Of a stretch of DNA of 64,000 nt, positions 58,947-64,000 are shown piece by piece. The position numbers and the translations under genes were made by a program. How positions within the stretch are numbered: position 1 is the first letter of the stretch; each line of letters begins with the position of its first letter. The notes under the pieces are model-generated. The model searched no databases. It was not told where the DNA came from and saw only the letters and a program-made list of their open reading frames with translations. Where the stretch lies: NCBI RefSeq assembly GCF_000332995.1, contig NZ_BANS01000021.1, positions 85,585-149,584 on the forward strand, in the 5' to 3' direction. This stretch comes from Gordonia amicalis NBRC 100051 = JCM 11271. GTDB taxonomy: Bacteria; Actinomycetota; Actinomycetes; Mycobacteriales; Mycobacteriaceae.

Positions 58947-60224
58947 GTGAGCGAAGCCGAACCGGCCGGTCGGCCGCATGTTGCCCCCGACCTCGCGTCC
59001 CTCGACCGTGCCAGGGTCCACCCGCAGGTGCGAGCCGCCGCGGAATGGGCGTGGCGGTTGCTCCTGCTCCTCTTCGCGGCCTACGTCGCCGCCAAGCTCT
59101 TCGTGGAGTTCGAGGAGGTGCTGGTCCCGGTCGCGCTGGCGATCCTGATCGCGGCGATGCTCGTGCCCGCGGTCGACGCCCTCGACCGTCGCGGGGTGCC
59201 GAGATCCCTGGCGGTGCTCCTCAACATCCTGCTCGCGCTGGGATTCATCGCGGGTGTCATGACCTTTGTGGTGCGCGAGTTCATGCGGGGCGTGCCGCAG
59301 CTCGTCGAAGAGGTCAGCGCAACAGTGGAACGCACCAAGGAGTGGTTGATCGAGGGACCGCTCGACCTCGACCCGGGCAGGTGCGCAGTGCGGGTACCGA
59401 CATCCTGGACTTCCTGCAGCACAGCGAGGATCGGGTCACCAGCGGCGCGCTCGCCACCGCCACCACGGCGAGCGAGATCATCACCGGCGCACTGCTCACT
59501 CTCTTCCTCCTCATCTTCTTCCTCTACGGAGGTGATCAGATCTGGCGGTTCTCGGTCGGCGGCGTACCAGTCGCGACCCGTGACCGGGTGTGGCGAGCGG
59601 GGATCGCCGGATTCGGGACGCTCGTCGGCTACGTGCGGGCCACGGTCGCCGTTGGCCTTCGTCGACGCCTGCGGCATCAGCGTGGGCCTCGCCAATCTGC
59701 AGGTTCCGCTCGCACTTCCGCTGGCGTCGCTGGTGTTCCTGGGTGCGTTCATCCCGATCGTCGGTGCCCTGCTGAGCGGTTCGCTGGCGGTGCTGGTCGC
59801 ACTGATCACCCAGGGCTGGCTCGCGGCCGTCGTGGCCCTCGCCATCGTCGTCGGCGTGATGCAGCTCGAAAGTCATGTGCTGCAACCATTCCTGCTGGGA
59901 CGTTCGGTGCGGCCGCATCCGGTCGCGGTCGTCCTGGGCATCGCCGCGGGGCTGGTCTCGGCGGGGATCATCGGCGGCCTGCTCGCGGTACCGCTCATCG
60001 CCTTCCTCAACACCGCGATACGGCACCTGAAGGACAGCGAGGGCGCGGCCGACGACCAGGAGGCCGCCGGTGGTCACGTGGTCGAACCCAGTGAACCCGT
60101 GTGGGACACCGCCGATCCCGATGCGACCGCGGAGGCGGTGGCCGAGCGCGGCACGAGGCCCGGTGGTGAGACACCGAAATCCGATGAGTCCGAGTCGGAC
60201 CCCCGGGACCCGGGACCATCGTGA
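58947..60224 (+). CDS. AI-2E/PerM family transporter with two compensating frameshifts
   Basis: This protein, 425 codons from GTG 58947, has PerM-type membrane helices at both ends (WRLLLLLFAAYVAAKLF; LVFLGAFIPIVGALLSGSLAVLVAL) and an acidic C-terminal tail. TACTGT (58934-58939) precedes the GTG by 7 nt, supporting a leaderless start. Between about 59380 and 59650 the main frame reads Ser/Arg/Pro nonsense, while a neighbouring frame keeps sensible family sequence (TDILDFLQHSEDR, LLTLFLLIFFLYGGDQIW). One lost G near 59380 and one extra G near 59650 would restore an intact protein. It overlaps the kinase gene (GTGA). Confidence 0.8.
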   Translation: MSEAEPAGRPHVAPDLASLDRARVHPQVRAAAEWAWRLLLLLFAAYVAAKLFVEFEEVLVPVALAILIAAMLVPAVDALDRRGVPRSLAVLLNILLALGFIAGVMTFVVREFMRGVPQLVEEVSATVERTKEWLIEGPLDLDPGRCAVRVPTSWTSCSTARIGSPAARSPPPPRRARSSPAHCSLSSSSSSSSTEVIRSGGSRSAAYQSRPVTGCGERGSPDSGRSSATCGPRSPLAFVDACGISVGLANLQVPLALPLASLVFLGAFIPIVGALLSGSLAVLVALITQGWLAAVVALAIVVGVMQLESHVLQPFLLGRSVRPHPVAVVLGIAAGLVSAGIIGGLLAVPLIAFLNTAIRHLKDSEGAADDQEAAGGHVVEPSEPVWDTADPDATAEAVAERGTRPGGETPKSDESESDPRDPGPS

Positions 60225-61462
60225 GCGCAGAGCCGTCCGCGCGGTGGGTCGCGCAGATGCGGCACACCGAGGCCGGACTGCCGGCCCGTGCCGTCGACGC
60301 CGATCCGGTCGGCCCGCTGTGGCGTGGTGCGCAGATCTTCCGGCTGCTGTCGTATCTGTATGCACTCGGCTTCCAGATCGCGGTCAACGACGACCTCGAG
60401 CATCGTGCCGTCGCGTGGGCACTCTTCGGTCTGCTGACCGCCTGGACACTGGTCAGCGGCATCGGCTACTTCATCGGATTCGCCCGCAACCGCTACTGGG
60501 TGACCGCCGAGGTCGTCGCGGTCTGCGGCCTGATGCTGTCCACCTCATATGTGGCCGACGCCGGGTGGGCATGGCACAACCAGACCTGGCCGACGACGCT
60601 GTGGGCCACCAACGCGGTGATCTCGGTGGCCATCCTGGCCGGGCCGACGTACGGGATCATCGCGGGCCTCGTCGTCGGCGGGACGAGCACTTTCGTCAAG
60701 GGCGAGCTGAACCTGAACTTCGGACGCAACGCCACGATCATCGTGATCGTCGCGACCGGTATGGCCGTCGGACTCGCCGCGGCGAACGCCCGCCGGACGC
60801 ATGAGAAGCTCTCGGCCGCAGCGCGTATCGCGGCAGCCGCCGAGGAACGTGAGCGCTTGTCGCGCGAGGTGCACGACGGAGTGCTTCAGGTGCTCGCGCT
60901 CATCGCCCGGCGAGGTCGTGAGATCGGTGGCTCCACAGCAGAACTGGCGTCGTTGGCCGCCGAGCAGGAACGCGCGTTGCGTCGACTGATCTCCGACGCC
61001 GGGGATGCCGGTGCCGAAGAAGACCTGGACGGCGTCGGCGTGCCGGGCGCCGGGGAGCTGGATCTCGCGGCCGCACTGAGGGTGTTCGCCGACGATCGGG
61101 TCTCGGTGAGTGCACCCGCCGACCCCGTCCCCGTACCCGCCCGCATCGGGCACGAGATCCGCGCCGCCGTGGTCAACGCTCTCGACAACACGCACCACCA
61201 CGCGGGACCCGATGCGCGCGCCTACATCCTGGTAGAGGATCTGGGGAACGACGTGGTGGTGAGCGTACGCGACGACGGTGTCGGAATCGTCGAGGGCCGG
61301 CTGGCGCAGGCGGTCTCTCAGGGACGTCTCGGTGTCGCGAAATCCATTGTCGGCAGAATCGAGTCGGTGGGCGGCACGGCCGTCCTCGACACCGAACCCG
61401 GCGGCGGCACGGAATGGGAGTTCACCGTTCCACGTCGGCAGACCGAGGGTCGGCGGGACTGA
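60221..61462 (+). CDS. Sensor histidine kinase, NarL/DesK class
   Basis: This 413-residue kinase has several N-terminal membrane helices (about residues 40-195) and a HisKA_3 domain with phospho-acceptor His218 in LSREVHDGVLQVL. It also has a HATPase domain with N-box VVNALDNTHHHAG near 320 and G-box VRDDGVGIVEG. It starts at a GTG overlapping the transporter stop. The response regulator follows 11 bp downstream, so it is the cognate partner. The signal may be membrane-related given the multi-helix sensor; that is inference. Confidence 0.9.
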   Translation: MSAEPSARWVAQMRHTEAGLPARAVDADPVGPLWRGAQIFRLLSYLYALGFQIAVNDDLEHRAVAWALFGLLTAWTLVSGIGYFIGFARNRYWVTAEVVAVCGLMLSTSYVADAGWAWHNQTWPTTLWATNAVISVAILAGPTYGIIAGLVVGGTSTFVKGELNLNFGRNATIIVIVATGMAVGLAAANARRTHEKLSAAARIAAAAEERERLSREVHDGVLQVLALIARRGREIGGSTAELASLAAEQERALRRLISDAGDAGAEEDLDGVGVPGAGELDLAAALRVFADDRVSVSAPADPVPVPARIGHEIRAAVVNALDNTHHHAGPDARAYILVEDLGNDVVVSVRDDGVGIVEGRLAQAVSQGRLGVAKSIVGRIESVGGTAVLDTEPGGGTEWEFTVPRRQTEGRRD

Positions 61463-61473
61463 GGGAGGGACCG

Positions 61474-62169
61474 ATGGGCACAGTCGGGTCGGAGGAGGAA
61501 CACGTGGCAGACGGTGCGGCAGGACGGTTGCGGATCATGGTCGTCGACGACCACCCGATCTGGCGCGACGCGGTCGCCCGTGACCTCGCCGACGAGGGAT
61601 TCGACGTGGTGGCCACCGCCGACGGGGTGGGCAGCGCGGGTCGTCGTGCGGCCGCGGTCACCCCGGACGTCGTGCTGATGGACATGCAACTCCCCGACGG
61701 CTCAGGTGCCGACGCAACCGCGGCGGTGCTCGAGGTGTCGCCACGGACCCGCATCCTCGTGCTCTCGGCCTCGAGCGAGCGAGACGACGTGCTCGAGGCC
61801 GTGAAGGCCGGCGCCAGCGGATATCTCGTGAAGTCGTCGTCCCGCGAGGAACTCGTGTCCGCGGTCCGCGCGACCGCCGACGGGCAGGCCGTGTTCACGC
61901 CCGGGCTCGCCGGTCTCGTCCTGGGCGAGTACCGCAGGATGTCGCAGCAACCGGACGCCTCGGCGGCGACACCGTCCCTCACGGACCGGGAGACCGAGGT
62001 GTTGCGACTCGTGGCGAAAGGGCTCAGCGCCAAGCAGATCGCCCGGCGGCTGTCCCTCAGTCACCGGACCGTCGAGAACCATGTGCAGGCCACGCTCCGG
62101 AAGCTGCAGCTGGGCAATCGTGTGGAACTGACCCGTTACGTCATCGAACACGGCCTGGAGGAGGACTGA
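61474..62169 (+). CDS. NarL/FixJ family response regulator
   Basis: This 231-residue regulator has a receiver domain at about residues 20-135, with acidic pocket VVDDHPIW, phospho-acceptor Asp70 in VLMDMQLPDG and Lys in GYLVKSSS. A LuxR-type helix-turn-helix follows near 165-225 (LTDRETEVLRLVAKGLSAKQIARRLSLSHRTVENHV). GAGGGAGGGA precedes ATG 61474; an open extension upstream is within the kinase gene. It forms a two-component system with the kinase. Confidence 0.93.
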   Translation: MGTVGSEEEHVADGAAGRLRIMVVDDHPIWRDAVARDLADEGFDVVATADGVGSAGRRAAAVTPDVVLMDMQLPDGSGADATAAVLEVSPRTRILVLSASSERDDVLEAVKAGASGYLVKSSSREELVSAVRATADGQAVFTPGLAGLVLGEYRRMSQQPDASAATPSLTDRETEVLRLVAKGLSAKQIARRLSLSHRTVENHVQATLRKLQLGNRVELTRYVIEHGLEED

Positions 62170-62208
62170 GTCCTCCGCCCGGCCGATTGATGAAAGTGGT
62201 TGTGCCGG

Positions 62209-63558
62209 TTACAGGTCGGTGGCCGCGAGGGTGGCCGACGTGATCGGGGTGGCCGGTGCGACCTTCGGAGTCACGACCATCAGCGTGGCCGCCGCACCGG
62301 CGAGCGCGATACCGCCGAACAGGTAGAACGCGGTCCCCGACGAGACGCCGGCGCCGATCAGCAGGCCACCGATGATCGGGCCGACGATCCCGCCGAGGCG
62401 GCCGAAGCCGGCACACCAGGCGACGCCCGCGCCGCGGGCCTCCGTCGGGTAGAAGTTCGACACGAAACCGTAGATCAGGACCTGGGTCCCGATGGTGCCC
62501 GTGCCGGCAACCGTGACCGCGACGAGCAGGATCGGCAGCGGGAGACCGAATGTCAGGCACACGAGCGCGAAGGTGGCCAGACAGAACGATGTCGCGACGA
62601 CCTGCTGCGGGCCTCGCTGATCGGCGAGACGGGCCGCGATCAGGCCGCCCACGATCGCGCCGCCGTTGAGGACCAGCAGGAACGAGAGCGACCCCTTGGC
62701 GTCGAATCCATTGGCCTCCATGATCTGCGGAAGCCAGGTGTTGAGACCGTAGGTCAGCAACAGGCCGACGAAACTCATCGTTCCCAGCAACAGCGTCGGC
62801 ACGGCGAACCGGCGCGTCACCAGCGCGGCGAAGCCGAGCTTCACCGGAGCCGGTGCCGGCTCCTGGCGAAGGTGGCGTGTCCGTAGATCCACCGGAATTC
62901 CGGTGTGCGTGCTGATCTCGCGGGCTTCCTCATACCGTCCGCGTGCGGCGAGCCACTGCGGGGACTCGGGCATCTTCAGCACCGCGAGCGGGAGCAGCGT
63001 CACGAGCGGCAGTGCCCCGATCCAGAACAGGCCGCGCCACCCGATCTGATCGACGAACAGCATTGCCAGCACGGACGCGAGGACACCGCCCGCCGGGACC
63101 CCGCTGTAGACGATCGCGTTGAACAGGTTCCGCTTGGAGGCCGGCGCGAACTCGGCGACCATCGCTCCCGCGGTCGCGACCAGGCCGCCGATCCCGATCC
63201 CGGTGAGAAAGCGCAGGATTCCGAACGAGACGAGGTCGGTGGCCAGGGCGGTCGTCGCCATGCCGACCGAGAACCAGACGATGTTGACCAGCATCATCCG
63301 ACGCCGGCCGACCCGGTCACCGAACGCGCCGGCGGCGAGAGCGCCGATCATCACGCCGATGAGCGCGTAGGACCCGAGTGCGCCGGCGGTCGCCGGGGTC
63401 AGCTCGCCCAGCTGTCCCGGGTCGTCGAGCAGAGTCGGCAGGACCGTCCCGTAGACGACGAGGTCGTAGCCGTCGAAGACGATGGCGACGGCGGCGAGGG
63501 TGACGATCCAGAGCACGCTGCGGCGATGCTCCGGAGACGTCCAGGTCGAAGAGTTCAT
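62209..63558 (-). CDS. MFS transporter, aromatic acid:H+ symporter (AAHS) type
   Basis: This 449-residue permease has 12 predicted helices. The aromatic-acid family motif DGYD is in helix 1 (VAIVFDGYDLVVYG), and the MFS loop motif GAFGDRVGRRRMM is near residue 80; a second, GLIAARLADQRGPQQ, is near 305. Such carriers take up benzoate, 4-hydroxybenzoate or related acids. ATG 63558 is chosen; a longer frame upstream lacks support. No aromatic catabolic gene is in the neighbourhood, so the substrate is uncertain. Confidence 0.88.
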   Translation of the reverse strand: MNSSTWTSPEHRRSVLWIVTLAAVAIVFDGYDLVVYGTVLPTLLDDPGQLGELTPATAGALGSYALIGVMIGALAAGAFGDRVGRRRMMLVNIVWFSVGMATTALATDLVSFGILRFLTGIGIGGLVATAGAMVAEFAPASKRNLFNAIVYSGVPAGGVLASVLAMLFVDQIGWRGLFWIGALPLVTLLPLAVLKMPESPQWLAARGRYEEAREISTHTGIPVDLRTRHLRQEPAPAPVKLGFAALVTRRFAVPTLLLGTMSFVGLLLTYGLNTWLPQIMEANGFDAKGSLSFLLVLNGGAIVGGLIAARLADQRGPQQVVATSFCLATFALVCLTFGLPLPILLVAVTVAGTGTIGTQVLIYGFVSNFYPTEARGAGVAWCAGFGRLGGIVGPIIGGLLIGAGVSSGTAFYLFGGIALAGAAATLMVVTPKVAPATPITSATLAATDL

Positions 63559-63745
63559 GCGGGCTGTCCCTCCAGCGTTGGTGTGCTGGCAGACATCCTG
63601 CCCAGGATGTGGCGTAGTCACATCGGGGCAATGCCCAGTTCCGGCCCATCCCGAATTGATCCGCGAGTCCGTGGGATTCATAGCCGGATACACCACGGTC
63701 GGTGGAGGCGAACTCCACCGACCGTCGGCGATCACGTCTCGGTGC

Positions 63746-64000
63746 TCACTTCTCGGAGCGGCTCCGCTTCAGCAGTTCCTGCACGCTGATCTGGGACTCG
63801 TCACCGGACTCGTCCGAGCGGGCGTGCCGGTCGGTGCGCGGCCGGCGACGGCCGGAGTCGGCGTCCCCGGACGGCGGGCCGGCAGGGGCGCCGGTTCCCG
63901 GCCGGGGGGTGGCCGCCGGAGTGACGTCCGGGCTCAGCCCACGCTCCATCGGCGACGGCCCCGAGGTCCGGCGACCACGGGTCGTCGGTGGCGAGTTCTC
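63746..64000 (-). CDS. Partial Pro/Arg-rich protein, C-terminal end (N-terminus beyond the right edge)
   Basis: An open frame enters from the right edge and stops at 63746, giving at least 84 residues. It is rich in Pro, Arg, Ser and Asp, with low complexity, and ends SQISVQELLKRSRSEK. The mid-frame ATG at 63949 has no clear ribosome site, so the gene probably starts outside the window. No domain is recognised; the composition suggests a disordered cytoplasmic tail. Confidence 0.5.
   Translation of the reverse strand, partial: ENSPPTTRGRRTSGPSPMERGLSPDVTPAATPRPGTGAPAGPPSGDADSGRRRPRTDRHARSDESGDESQISVQELLKRSRSEK

Noticed and set aside
59380..59650. A Ser-rich low-complexity domain in the AI-2E family protein.
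   Set aside because: It results from reading the wrong frame between two indels; the adjacent frame has normal membrane sequence.
1..64000. tRNA or rRNA genes.
   Set aside because: No cloverleaf with the conserved TTCGA/GG-T loop pattern and acceptor stem, and no rRNA-like stretch, was recognised in the intergenic regions on reading by eye.

Overview
The window is about 64 kb of high-GC actinobacterial chromosome. Leaderless genes with TANNNT -10 boxes, GTG starts, ATGA/GTGA stop-start overlaps, a KstR-type operator, an R2lox oxidase, a SigG-type sigma factor, an MMPL transporter and ESX-like secreted proteins all point to Mycobacteriales. The carotenoid cluster suggests Gordonia or a close relative such as Rhodococcus or Dietzia. 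No rRNA, tRNA, transposase, phage gene or CRISPR array was seen.

Layout. 0-1.4 kb: a membrane protein cut by the left edge, divergent from its TetR regulator, with the same palindromic operator in front of each. 1.5-10.9 kb: carotenoid genes in two arms, idi-crtB-crtI on + and crtE-crtA-cruF-GT2-second crtI on -, the latter overlapped gene to gene. 11-20.5 kb: a flavin 2-hydroxyacid oxidase, an MpaB-type oxygenase with two TetR genes, an acyl-CoA dehydrogenase/kinase-like/SDR run, a histidine-phosphatase-fold protein, a VOC protein and a SigG-type sigma factor. 20.7-22.3 kb: a leaderless poly-cysteine leader peptide and terminator-like hairpin ahead of a ROK regulator. 22.4-27.6 kb: a Drr-type ABC exporter and a molybdate uptake operon with a Mop-domain regulator. 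27.7-30.1 kb: a lower-GC island with two type VII-secretion-like proteins, both apparently frameshifted, and three small downstream genes, with an inverted repeat on each side. 30.3-36.1 kb: adenylate cyclase, a tandem TetR regulator and fadA-fadB. 36.2-37.3 kb: an AbiEi/nuclease-like gene bracketed by two copies of one palindrome. 37.4-43.8 kb: a hydrolase under a KstR-type operator, then an ArsR regulator divergent from a five-gene nickel/peptide ABC transporter whose nikD-like gene carries a repeat insertion. 43.9-64 kb: R2lox, MMPL exporter, mycofactocin/NDMA-type alcohol dehydrogenase, K+ channel with M13 peptidase, flavin disulfide reductase, GntR plus a histidine-box membrane oxygenase, pirin, a degenerate penicillin-binding lipoprotein, a two-component system and an aromatic-acid MFS permease.

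How genes work together. Idi, CrtE, CrtB and CrtI make an acyclic C40 carotenoid; CrtA, CruF, the second CrtI-type enzyme and the GT2 enzyme would add keto, hydroxyl, extra double bond and sugar at the chain ends. No lycopene cyclase is in the window. FadA and FadB form a beta-oxidation complex. ModABC with the Mop regulator, and NikA-E with the His-tailed ArsR, are two metal uptake units.

Three families of GC-rich tandem/inverted repeats are scattered between genes. One is part of the cruF coding sequence as 13-residue repeats and another breaks the nikD frame. Several genes carry single-base frameshifts, so either decay or base-calling error must be considered for those loci.
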